NCBI GenBank assembly: GCA_025998755.1
Contig: AP024674.1
Span: forward strand, 1,850,162-1,914,161
Source: Armatimonadota bacterium
GTDB lineage: Bacteria; Armatimonadota; UBA5829; DSUL01
Length of the DNA: 64,000 nt
Direction of reading: 5' to 3'
Shown here: in pieces, positions 57,233 to 64,000 of the stretch
Layout of the letters: every line of letters begins with the position of its first letter
Numbering within the stretch: the stretch's first letter is position 1
Translations under genes and position numbers: made by a program
The notes under the pieces: generated by a model
The model's input: only the letters and a program-made list of their open reading frames with translations
Database searches by the model: none
What the model was told of the DNA's origin: nothing

Positions 57233-58134
57233 CCTTCCGCGCGCGCCACAGGGTTTCGCAGTAATCCGACACCCTCCACGAACACCTCCACCACATCCCC
57301 CGGCGCCACTGGCCCGACGCCTTCCGGCGTCCCCAACGCGATGACATCTCCGGGAGACAGCGTGATATAGCGTGAGATGAACGCGATGATCCTGTCCGGA
57401 GGAAAGAGCATGTCCCTGGCGTCACCCTGCTGGCGTAGTTCCCCGTTCACACGGCATTCTATCCTGCCGGCCAGCGGCCAGGGCATCTCATCGGCGGTAA
57501 CCAGCCAGGGCCCGATCGGCCCGAAGGTGTCCATCCCCTTGGAGCGAAGCCAGGGATGACCGCGTCCGGCATCGCGGCGCTGAAGATCCCGCGCTGTCAG
57601 GTCGTTGAAGCAGGTGTAGCCGGCGATGAACTCCAGCGCCTCCTCCTCCGGGATGTCGCGTCCGCCCCGTCTCAAAACCACCGCCACTTCGGCTTCGTGA
57701 TCCACCCGCCCGACGGACTCCGGGCAACGCACCTGTTGCCCGTGTCCGATTAGGCTGGAGACGGCCTTGGCGAAGATGATGGGCTCCTCCGGCACTTCGT
57801 GGCCTCCCTCACGCGCGTGGGAGGCGAAGTTGCGGCCGACGGCCAGAACCTGCCGCGGCCGGTCCACCGGGGGCAGAACGTCCACTTCGTCCAAAGCCGG
57901 GCAGGCCATCCCGAGCCGCAGTTCTCCGGCCAAACGCTCAATGGCCAGGGCGGCTGGCGGATCCAGCCAACCTGCCTCGATCCAAGCGCAGACAGAAGAA
58001 GCCCCTGCCGGTGCGGGCATCCCCAGACGGCGGGCGAGCAACGGCACCAGTTCCGTTAGATCCACCACCCGATCCTGAAGCACGCAGCCGATCGAAGGCG
58101 GTCCTCCATCTTTGCTGAACCGGGCCAGCTTCAC
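57229..58134 (-). CDS. Fumarylacetoacetate-hydrolase-family protein
   Basis: A 301-residue protein; the GTG at 58134 overlaps the DegT-family stop (GTGA) and replaces an unsupported longer frame. VKLARFSKDGGPPSIG is the usual start. The FAH core is VLAVGRNFASHAREGGHEVP, IIFAKAVSSLIGHG, VDHEAEVAVVLRRGGRDI (metal-binding Glu pair) and NDLTARDLQRRDAG, then GDVIALGTPEGVGPV. Members hydrolyse or decarboxylate acylpyruvates or 2-keto-enoic acids with a divalent metal. Its pathway here is unclear. Confidence 0.92.
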   Translation of the reverse strand: MKLARFSKDGGPPSIGCVLQDRVVDLTELVPLLARRLGMPAPAGASSVCAWIEAGWLDPPAALAIERLAGELRLGMACPALDEVDVLPPVDRPRQVLAVGRNFASHAREGGHEVPEEPIIFAKAVSSLIGHGQQVRCPESVGRVDHEAEVAVVLRRGGRDIPEEEALEFIAGYTCFNDLTARDLQRRDAGRGHPWLRSKGMDTFGPIGPWLVTADEMPWPLAGRIECRVNGELRQQGDARDMLFPPDRIIAFISRYITLSPGDVIALGTPEGVGPVAPGDVVEVFVEGVGLLRNPVARAEG

Positions 58135-59369
58135 CGATCCACCAGCTCTCCGTGATACTTCTGCACCTTCGCCACCGCCTCCACGATGCTGTCCATATCC
58201 GATTTCGTTCCCAACAGCACCGATTGATGCAGCCACATCAGACGGTTATCGCACAGATCCTCGCAGACCGGACAGCTGACAGAGGAGTAGTCTATTTCGC
58301 GCTTTACGTGACGGCAGGCGAACGGGCAGGAGCCCGGCTGGATGCCTGTGAACAGTTTCTCCCGATACAGCGGAACGTATCCGGCGGACACCGGAATACC
58401 CTCCGCCGCGATGGCCTCCACAATCCGGGATTTGGGCAGGTCACCGAACGCCTTAGGATCCACCTTGAAGATGAACAGATGCCACGCGTGAGAGGTGACA
58501 GGCTTCGGCCGCACCTGACATGACACTCCCGGCACCTGATTCAGCTTCTCGGCAAGATAGGCCGCGTTCTCCTCCCGGCGCTTCATCTGAGCTGGCACGC
58601 GCGGGAGCTGGGCCAGGAGCACCGCCGCCTGCCACTCGGTCATCCTGTAGTTGGACCCGATGTTCCGGTGCTCATACCACCGCCCTCCCGGGATGCGGCC
58701 GACATTGTGGATGGACCAGCATTTCTCAAAAATGTCCCGGTCGTTGGTGACGATCATCCCACCTTCCCCGGCCGTCATGTTTTTGCTGGACTGAAAGCTG
58801 AAAGCTCCCACGTGTCCGATGGATCCGACCCTCTGGCCGGCCCACTCCGCGCCGTGCGCCTGAGCGCAGTCCTCGATGACGAACAGACCGTGCCGCTGCG
58901 CCACCTGGAGGATGGTGTCCATGTCGCAGGGCATCCCCCCGATATGAACGGCCATGACAGCCTTCGTCTGAGGAGTGATGGCCGCCTCGATCTTTTCCGG
59001 ATCCAGACAGAACGTGTCCGGGTGGATGTCCACGAACACCGGGATGGCGTTGTTCAGGACCACGGCAGTGGCCGAGGCGATGAACGTATACGGAGGCAAA
59101 AGGACCTCGTCCCCGAAGCTGATGCCGAGCGCCCGGATGGCGATCTCCAGCGCTGCCGTGCCGTTCGTCACCGCGACGGCATATTCGCATTGCTGAAACG
59201 CCGCAAACTGCTCCTCGAAGCGGGGAACAATTCTCTGCTCCACCCCGCCCCACTGTCCGCTTTCCAGAACGTCCAGAACCGCGCGCCGCTCCTCCTCACC
59301 GAACACCGGCCAGCTTTTGAACGGCTCGCGCCTCGTCTTCTCGCCCCCGCAAACCGCCAGATGCGCCAT
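58131..59369 (-). CDS. DegT/DnrJ/EryC1/StrS-family PLP aminotransferase
   Basis: A 412-residue protein from the ATG at 59369; a longer upstream frame is not family-like. KSWPVFGEEERRAVLDVLES, VAVTNGTAALEIAIRALGI, GDEVLLPPYTFIASATAV and PVFVDIHPDTFCLDPE are the family N-terminal blocks. AFSFQSSKNMTAGEGGMI contains the PLP lysine. These enzymes usually aminate keto-sugars for cell-surface glycans or antibiotics. There are no nucleotide-sugar genes nearby; it is coupled to the FAH-family gene. Confidence 0.9.
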   Translation of the reverse strand: MAHLAVCGGEKTRREPFKSWPVFGEEERRAVLDVLESGQWGGVEQRIVPRFEEQFAAFQQCEYAVAVTNGTAALEIAIRALGISFGDEVLLPPYTFIASATAVVLNNAIPVFVDIHPDTFCLDPEKIEAAITPQTKAVMAVHIGGMPCDMDTILQVAQRHGLFVIEDCAQAHGAEWAGQRVGSIGHVGAFSFQSSKNMTAGEGGMIVTNDRDIFEKCWSIHNVGRIPGGRWYEHRNIGSNYRMTEWQAAVLLAQLPRVPAQMKRREENAAYLAEKLNQVPGVSCQVRPKPVTSHAWHLFIFKVDPKAFGDLPKSRIVEAIAAEGIPVSAGYVPLYREKLFTGIQPGSCPFACRHVKREIDYSSVSCPVCEDLCDNRLMWLHQSVLLGTKSDMDSIVEAVAKVQKYHGELVDR

Positions 59370-59490
59370 TTTAAGCCCTGTCACCCTTTCAAAACGAGAA
59401 TGGCCCCCGGCGCGCATCCGCCTTGTAAGCAGGCGCAGCGCCAGAGAGCCATCGGCCCGATCTGTATAACACCGGCGGAAGGGCTTTCCT

Positions 59491-60513
59491 TTAGATGCTC
59501 CTGCCCACCGCCGACGCCACGGCCCGCAGAGACTCCATCAGCTCCGCGAAGCGGTCCGGATGCAGGGATTGCATTCCGTCGCTAAGTGCATGCTGCGGGT
59601 CGTTGTGGACCTCAATCATCAACCCGTCCGCCCCGCTAGCCACTCCTGCCCGGGCAATGGACGGCACCAGCTTCCAGTCCCCGGTGGAATGACTGGGATC
59701 CAGCACCACAGGCAGATGGGTCCAGTTCTTCAGCACCGGGATGGCGTTGATATCCGTGGTGTTCCTTGTGGAATCCTCGAACGTCGTGATGCCGCGCTCG
59801 CACAGGATGACGGAATGGTTCCCTTCGCTGAGGATATACTCAGCCGACATCAGAAGGTCCTTCACCTTCGAGCCCATTCCCCGCTTCAACAGCACGGCCC
59901 TGCCGGAGCTGCCCACCCGCTTTAGAAGCGAGTAGTTCTGCATATTGCGGGCACCGATCTGCAGCACGTCGGCGTACTGTTCCACAAGATCCACCTCGTG
60001 CGGGTCCATCACCTCGGTGACGATGGGAAGACCGGTCTCCTCCCGGGCCCGCGCAAGGATCTTGAGCCCCTCCTCGCCCAGCCCCTGAAAACTGTACGGG
60101 GAAGTGCGGGGCTTGAACGCCCCGCCCCGAAGCATCTTCGCCCCGGCCGCCTTGACCGCGCGAGCAATCCCGATGGTCTGTTCCTCGCTCTCCACGCTGC
60201 ACGGCCCGGCCATCACCACCACCTCCGGGCCGCCAATCTTCACCCCGCACACGTCAATGACCGAATCTTCCGGATGATAGGTGCGGGACGCAAGCTTCCA
60301 GAGCTCCGAGATCAGCTCCACCCGGTCCACGTCCGGCATGATGGAGAAGCGCTCCACCAGGTCGGCCTTCCGCAAGCCCATCTCGCCCAGCACCGCGATG
60401 ACCTTGCGCTCGACACCCGGGTTCAGAAACGGCCGCAGCCCCAGGGATCGTATGGCATCCTCGACGGCCTTGATGCTCTCCGGCCTGGCGGCCGGGTTCA
60501 TTATGATGATCAA
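59491..60513 (-). CDS. aroF: 3-deoxy-7-phosphoheptulonate (DAHP) synthase, type I beta
   Basis: A 340-residue protein. The TTG at 60513 gives the family-typical start (L)IIIMNPAA; an ATG four codons in is the alternative. Residues 1-75 are the N-terminal ferredoxin/ACT-like regulatory domain of the TM0343 type. The TIM barrel has [78 protein letters not shown] and [15 protein letters not shown]. It condenses PEP and erythrose-4-phosphate at the head of the shikimate pathway, feeding pheA and pabB here. It begins 9 bp after grpE. Confidence 0.95.
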   Translation of the reverse strand: MIIIMNPAARPESIKAVEDAIRSLGLRPFLNPGVERKVIAVLGEMGLRKADLVERFSIMPDVDRVELISELWKLASRTYHPEDSVIDVCGVKIGGPEVVVMAGPCSVESEEQTIGIARAVKAAGAKMLRGGAFKPRTSPYSFQGLGEEGLKILARAREETGLPIVTEVMDPHEVDLVEQYADVLQIGARNMQNYSLLKRVGSSGRAVLLKRGMGSKVKDLLMSAEYILSEGNHSVILCERGITTFEDSTRNTTDINAIPVLKNWTHLPVVLDPSHSTGDWKLVPSIARAGVASGADGLMIEVHNDPQHALSDGMQSLHPDRFAELMESLRAVASAVGRSI

Positions 60514-60522
60514 TGCCCCCGG

Positions 60523-61128
60523 CTACTCCTCTCCCGAATCCCCGGAGCTGCCGGACACCGCCACGGACACTCTGGACGGGCGGATGACCTCGGATGCCAG
60601 GGTGTAACCCTTCTGCAACTCGTGGACGATGGTATTCTCCGGATGCTCCGAGTCCTCCACGCGCATCACGGCCTCGTGCATGGAGGGATCGAATTCGCGT
60701 CCGACCGCCTCGATGGGCTGGACTCCTTCACTCTCCAGCACGCTCATAAGCTTGCGCAGCGTCATCACCAGCCCGTCCCGCAGCGCCTCGAAGCTCTGCG
60801 ACTCCTCCGCCGAGGTCAGCGCGCGTTCAAAATCGTCAATGATGGGCAGGATCTTGAGCACCAGCTCGCGCGTGGCGAACTGGCGGGCCCGGGCTTCCTG
60901 CTCCGCCACCCGCTTCTTGTAGTTCGCGAAGTCCGCCAGAGCGCGCAGGTAGCGCTGATGCTCCTCCTCAGCCCGCGCGCGCTCCGCTTCAAGCTGAGCG
61001 AGAAGGTCGCTGGAGTCTGCCGTGCTAACGGCGTCCTCAAGGGTGTCCTCCGAGCTCAGACCCTCTCCGGTCTGGCCGGTCTGCTCCACCTGCTCAAGCT
61101 CATCAAGCTTTTCCGATCTTCTCGTCAT
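60523..61128 (-). CDS. grpE: GrpE nucleotide-exchange factor
   Basis: A 201-residue protein from an ATG at 61128. The long acidic N-terminal coiled coil (LLAQLEAERARAEEEHQRYL) leads to ADFANYKKRVAEQEARARQF. The C-terminal beta domain has EFDPSMHEAVMRVEDSE, ENTIVHELQKGYTLASEVI and RPSRVSVAVS. It releases ADP from DnaK. dnaK and dnaJ do not follow; the next gene is aroF. Confidence 0.96.
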   Translation of the reverse strand: MTRRSEKLDELEQVEQTGQTGEGLSSEDTLEDAVSTADSSDLLAQLEAERARAEEEHQRYLRALADFANYKKRVAEQEARARQFATRELVLKILPIIDDFERALTSAEESQSFEALRDGLVMTLRKLMSVLESEGVQPIEAVGREFDPSMHEAVMRVEDSEHPENTIVHELQKGYTLASEVIRPSRVSVAVSGSSGDSGEE

Positions 61129-61150
61129 GGCTTTCCGCTACTCCGTTCAA

Positions 61151-61171
61151 GGCGGCGCTCCGTGCGCCGCC
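61151..61171 (-). promoter_or_regulatory. Hairpin in the hrcA-grpE gap
   Basis: GGCGGCGC (61151-61158) pairs with GCGCCGCC (61164-61171) around 5 nt, about 22 bp upstream of grpE. It may be an attenuator or processing site between hrcA and grpE. The rest of the 198-bp gap shows no gene. Confidence 0.4.
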
Positions 61172-61326
61172 TCTGTATTGTGGCATGTTTGCGGGGATTT
61201 CCTCCCGGAGGCACGATCGCCCAACTGCATTGTACCCCTCCTTCGGGAAAGCAGGCCGAGTGCGACGGCAATATCCGCGCAGGCGAAGTAAGCCAGATTC
61301 GACAGTCAGGAAGCCGCCCGGCGCAA

Positions 61327-62355
61327 TCAGGCCGGCAGGAGGGCGTCCAGAGCGGACGAGAGCGCCCGTGCCGCCAGCCCGACGGCGCTCACGGAGCGAT
61401 CATAATCCATCCGGGTGGGTCCGCAGACTCCAATGCTGCCCCGCACTCCGCTCCAGGAGCCGTAAGAGGCGGCCACCAGACTGCAGGAACGCATAACCTC
61501 GATGGGGTTCTCCCCGCCGATGACCACCTGCGGCTTTTCCCCCGCTCCGGCGGCCAGCAGGAGCTGCCCCATGGTCGTCTCATCCTCCAGCACGGACAGC
61601 ACGAGCTCCAGGCCAGGCTGCTCCCGGAACTCCGGCTGCCTGACGAAGTAGCCGGTGCCGTCCACGATGACCTCGGGCAGGCTTACATCGCGCGCGGCGT
61701 GCTCCAGGAACTCGCGCACCCGCCCTCCCAGAACCGTGGCGGGGCCGGGCTGGAGTTCCGCCTGACAGCTCCCGCTTAGGATATCCTCGGACGTGCGGTT
61801 GAGATACGCCGTACACACGGCTTTGCGCACCTGCCCCAGAAGTATTCCCGCAACCGGCGCTTCCAGAATGGCCTGCCGCGCCTGGCCGTTGGACCAGACG
61901 CTCAGAGCAAGGATCCTGCCCCCGGAAACCTCCTGAAGGTCAAGATACTTCAGTTTGATCCCTGAAGCGAGCGGGGTTGTGGCGAGGGCGGTGAGGTGGG
62001 TGACAGCAGACAGCATCCGGCAGGTCGCGGCGATCAGATCATCCACCGCCGTATGCTCCCGCATCAAGCCGGTCTCCATGGGCGGCAGATGGCGCATCAC
62101 CTGGGGATCGCGGGGCATCAGGCGATCCACATAGTAACGATAGCCCAGGTCCGACGGGATGCGGCCCGCACTGGTATGGGGCTGCAGGAGGTAGCCCATC
62201 TCCGACATCGCCGCCATTTCGTTCCGCACGGTGGCCGACTTGACGCCGAGGCCGGAGCTGGAGCTGATATAATCCGAAGACACCGGCTCCGCCGTCGCCA
62301 CGTACTTCCGCACGACCACACGGAGAATCTGCTGCTTGCGCTGGTCCATCTGCAT
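61327..62355 (-). CDS. hrcA: Heat-inducible transcription repressor HrcA
   Basis: About 342 residues from the ATG at 62355 (MQMDQRKQQILRVVVRKYVA), matching the HrcA N-terminus; a longer frame upstream crosses the promoter. The winged helix is at 10-75 (PVSSDYISSSSGLGVKSATV; RNEMAAMSEMGYLLQPHTSA; GRIPSDLGYRYYVDRL). The GAF-like and dimerisation parts follow, ending with GVRGSIGVCGPTRMDYDRS, the diagnostic C-terminal motif. It represses chaperone genes by binding CIRCE and is folded by GroEL. A CIRCE-like element overlaps its own promoter. Confidence 0.96.
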   Translation of the reverse strand: MQMDQRKQQILRVVVRKYVATAEPVSSDYISSSSGLGVKSATVRNEMAAMSEMGYLLQPHTSAGRIPSDLGYRYYVDRLMPRDPQVMRHLPPMETGLMREHTAVDDLIAATCRMLSAVTHLTALATTPLASGIKLKYLDLQEVSGGRILALSVWSNGQARQAILEAPVAGILLGQVRKAVCTAYLNRTSEDILSGSCQAELQPGPATVLGGRVREFLEHAARDVSLPEVIVDGTGYFVRQPEFREQPGLELVLSVLEDETTMGQLLLAAGAGEKPQVVIGGENPIEVMRSCSLVAASYGSWSGVRGSIGVCGPTRMDYDRSVSAVGLAARALSSALDALLPA

Positions 62356-62443
62356 CCTGGAGACCAAAACCGGCGAAAACAGGAAGAGAAACCGCGAAGA
62401 GACGGACATACGCCGGATACGTCCGGGCATGCCCCGCAAAATG

Positions 62444-62473
62444 ATTTTAGCAGTCGGCCCTTGCGAGTGTCAA
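62444..62473 (-). promoter_or_regulatory. hrcA promoter overlapped by a CIRCE-like inverted repeat
   Basis: TTGACA (62473-62468), an 18-bp spacer and TAAAAT (62449-62444). Across it lies TTGACACTC-N9-GACTGCTAA (62473-62447) on the minus strand, against the CIRCE consensus TTAGCACTC-N9-GAGTGCTAA: two mismatches in one arm and one in the other, with the correct 9-bp spacing. HrcA bound here would block RNA polymerase. Confidence 0.8.
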
Positions 62474-62489
62474 TCGGAATCGGTCTATG

Positions 62490-63041
62490 CTAAAAGCGCA
62501 CCAGGCTGTGAACGGGATAGCCCTCCAACCGGCTTCTGCCCTTGAGGAACTCGAGCTCTATGAAGAAGAGAAAGCCCGCCGTGATGCCTCCCAGACGCTG
62601 AACCATCCGGCCTGCGGCAGCAGCTGTCCCTCCGGTGGCCAGCAGATCGTCCACCACGACCACGCGTTCGCCCGGATGGACCGCATCGCTGTGAAGCTCC
62701 AGCACGTTGGTGCCATACTCCAGAGCATACTCTTCCCGGATCTTGTCGGCAGGAAGCTTGCCCTCCTTGCGGGCAAGCGCAAAGCCCAGACCGAGTTCCA
62801 GCGCGATGGGCGCACCCATCAGGAAGCCGCGGGACTCAATTCCCAGAATCCGGTCCGGCCTGAGCTGACGGGCCAGCTCCACCAGCCGGTCCATCACCTC
62901 CCGGAATGCATCGGCGTCCGCAAGTACGGGCGTGATGTCGCGGAACAATACCCCCTTTTGAGGGAAGTCCGGAATCGAGCGGATGAGGGACTCGGCCCTC
63001 AACGGCGCACTGTTCTCCATTTTGCGTAATACCTCTGCCAT
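62490..63041 (-). CDS. apt: Adenine phosphoribosyltransferase
   Basis: A 183-residue protein from an ATG at 63041 (GGTGAA upstream); a second ATG seven codons in is also plausible. IRSIPDFPQKGVLFRDITPVL is the Apt N-terminus. ILGIESRGFLMGAPIALELG is the adenine-binding region and VVVVDDLLATGGTAAAA the PRPP loop. It salvages adenine with PRPP. Next to mtnA it would recycle adenine released in the methionine-salvage route. Confidence 0.95.
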   Translation of the reverse strand: MAEVLRKMENSAPLRAESLIRSIPDFPQKGVLFRDITPVLADADAFREVMDRLVELARQLRPDRILGIESRGFLMGAPIALELGLGFALARKEGKLPADKIREEYALEYGTNVLELHSDAVHPGERVVVVDDLLATGGTAAAAGRMVQRLGGITAGFLFFIELEFLKGRSRLEGYPVHSLVRF

Positions 63042-63065
63042 TTTCACCACGCATCCGCCAGGCAT

Positions 63066-64000
63066 CTACGACCCCGGCGCGAAAAGATCCCTGATGGCGC
63101 GCACATAATCCCCTTGAAGGATGCCCTTCTCCGTAACGATGGCGCTCACCAGATCAGCCGGGGTGACATCGAAGGCCGGGTTGAACACCCGCGCTCCCGG
63201 CGGGGGCGCTTCCAGCCCGGCCGGCTCCAGCACCTCCAGGGCGTCACGCTCCTCGATGGGAATGGACTGGCCTGACGGGCAGGAAAGGTCGAAAGTGGAA
63301 GTGGGAGCGGCAACGTAGAACGGCACCCCATGGGCTCGGGCGCACACCGCCACGCCGTAGGTGCCGATCTTGTTCGCGACGTCCCCGTTTGCGGCGATCC
63401 GGTCGGCGCCCACGATGACCAGATCAACCTGTCCCGACTTCATGAGGCTGGCCGCCGCTCCGTCGGGAATGACTGTCACCGGGATACCCGCCCGTCCCAG
63501 CTCCCACCCTGTCAGCTTGAGGCCCTGAAAGCGCGGACGTGTTTCGTCCGCGAACACGCGGACCCTTCGTCCCGCCCGGAAAGCCTCCCGGATGATGCCC
63601 AGCGCCGTCCCACCCGTCACGGTGGCCAGATCGCCCGTGTTGCAGTGGGTCAGGATGGTGGAATCCTCAGGCACGAGATCCAGCCCATAACGGGCAATGG
63701 AGCGGTTTGCCTCTTCGTCTTCCCGCGCAATGGCGTGGGCCTCGCGAAGTACTGCATCCAGCGCCCCGGCGGGGTCTTCGCGGTCCAGCCACTGCGCTGC
63801 AGCGGAAGCTGCGCGATCCACCGCCCATCGCAGGTTGACGGCAGTGGGGCGTGCATCCCGCAGGCGTTGCAGATCGCGTTCGAAGGCATCGCGCCCGCAC
63901 CAGCGTTGCAGAGCAAGAGCAACACCGTAAGCGCCAGCAGCTCCGATGGCCGGAGCGCCCCTCACCACCATTGTGCGGATGGCCGCCTCCACTTCCTCCG
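63066..64000 (-). CDS. mtnA: S-methyl-5-thioribose-1-phosphate isomerase, N-terminus cut by window edge
   Basis: 311 residues are visible, ending at a TAG (63066-63068); the first roughly 40 residues lie beyond the right edge, as the frame is open at 64000. The eIF2B-like isomerase signature IRTMVVRGAPAIGAAGAYGV carries the substrate-phosphate RGAPA motif. ILTHCNTGDLATVTGGTALG contains the catalytic Cys, and VDLVIVGADRIAANGDVANK the catalytic Asp. It isomerises methylthioribose-1-phosphate in the methionine-salvage pathway. The gap to apt is 24 bp. Confidence 0.95.
   Translation of the reverse strand, partial: EEVEAAIRTMVVRGAPAIGAAGAYGVALALQRWCGRDAFERDLQRLRDARPTAVNLRWAVDRAASAAAQWLDREDPAGALDAVLREAHAIAREDEEANRSIARYGLDLVPEDSTILTHCNTGDLATVTGGTALGIIREAFRAGRRVRVFADETRPRFQGLKLTGWELGRAGIPVTVIPDGAAASLMKSGQVDLVIVGADRIAANGDVANKIGTYGVAVCARAHGVPFYVAAPTSTFDLSCPSGQSIPIEERDALEVLEPAGLEAPPPGARVFNPAFDVTPADLVSAIVTEKGILQGDYVRAIRDLFAPGS

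Noticed and set aside
1-64000. CRISPR arrays, insertion sequences with terminal repeats, rRNA genes
   Set aside because: None seen. No regularly spaced repeats, no intact transposase frame and no rRNA-like sequence were found on either strand by eye.

Overview
The window looks like chromosomal DNA of a GC-rich bacterium. The best guess is Armatimonadota or a close relative, probably a metagenome assembly. The main clue is a prepilin-type protein with the N-terminal pattern [19 protein letters not shown] followed by LFPVFAR and SNLKQIG, which is common in that phylum. A PEP-CTERM protein, large secreted carbohydrate-active proteins and housekeeping genes with consensus sigma-70 promoters fit this. 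The taxonomic call is inference.

Left part (1-23 kb), mostly minus strand: a truncated uroporphyrinogen-decarboxylase-like gene, a PEP-CTERM surface protein, a secreted alpha/beta hydrolase, a GH38 alpha-mannosidase, a CDF metal transporter, and a run of large secreted polysaccharide-acting proteins (heparinase II/III-like with a golvesin-like tail, pectate-lyase-like beta-helix, a six-hairpin-toroid protein, a PcRGLX/YetA-like protein). Then come two secreted beta-propeller proteins that share a C-terminal module, tRNA-His between them, a pseudopilin and a Fur-family regulator with a clear promoter and operator.

Middle (23.8-28.8 kb): a small membrane protein, accD-accA, divergent pheA (chorismate mutase-prephenate dehydratase) and a CBS/CorC membrane protein.

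Accessory island (about 28.9-43.1 kb): wrecked serine-recombinase genes on the left edge, then one minus-strand gene train read from 43.1 kb downwards: Eco57I-like adenine methyltransferase, HTH-MNT nucleotidyltransferase (broken), HEPN protein (broken), PLD-SNF2 helicase, Hsp70-TPR protein, small UvrD-like SF1 helicase. I read it as an anti-phage defence operon of a composition I cannot match to a named system. The toxin/antitoxin-like HEPN-MNT pair has decayed while the methylase, both helicases and the Hsp70 remain intact. It has its own promoter, and a second promoter whose spacer holds a perfect palindrome.

Right part (43.4-64 kb): housekeeping genes in tight minus-strand operons: dgkA-PAP2 fusion, ybeY, rpsU, HIT, mtaB, pth, prs, glmU, tRNA-Gln; two plus-strand genes (ADP-ribosylglycohydrolase family; an unknown anchored protein); then dppA-like, pabC, pabB, alr, FAH-family, DegT-family, aroF-type DAHP synthase, grpE, hrcA behind a CIRCE-like element, apt and a truncated mtnA. 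Many neighbours overlap by 4 bp, which indicates translational coupling.

All coordinates and motifs were read by eye. No database search or folding program was run.
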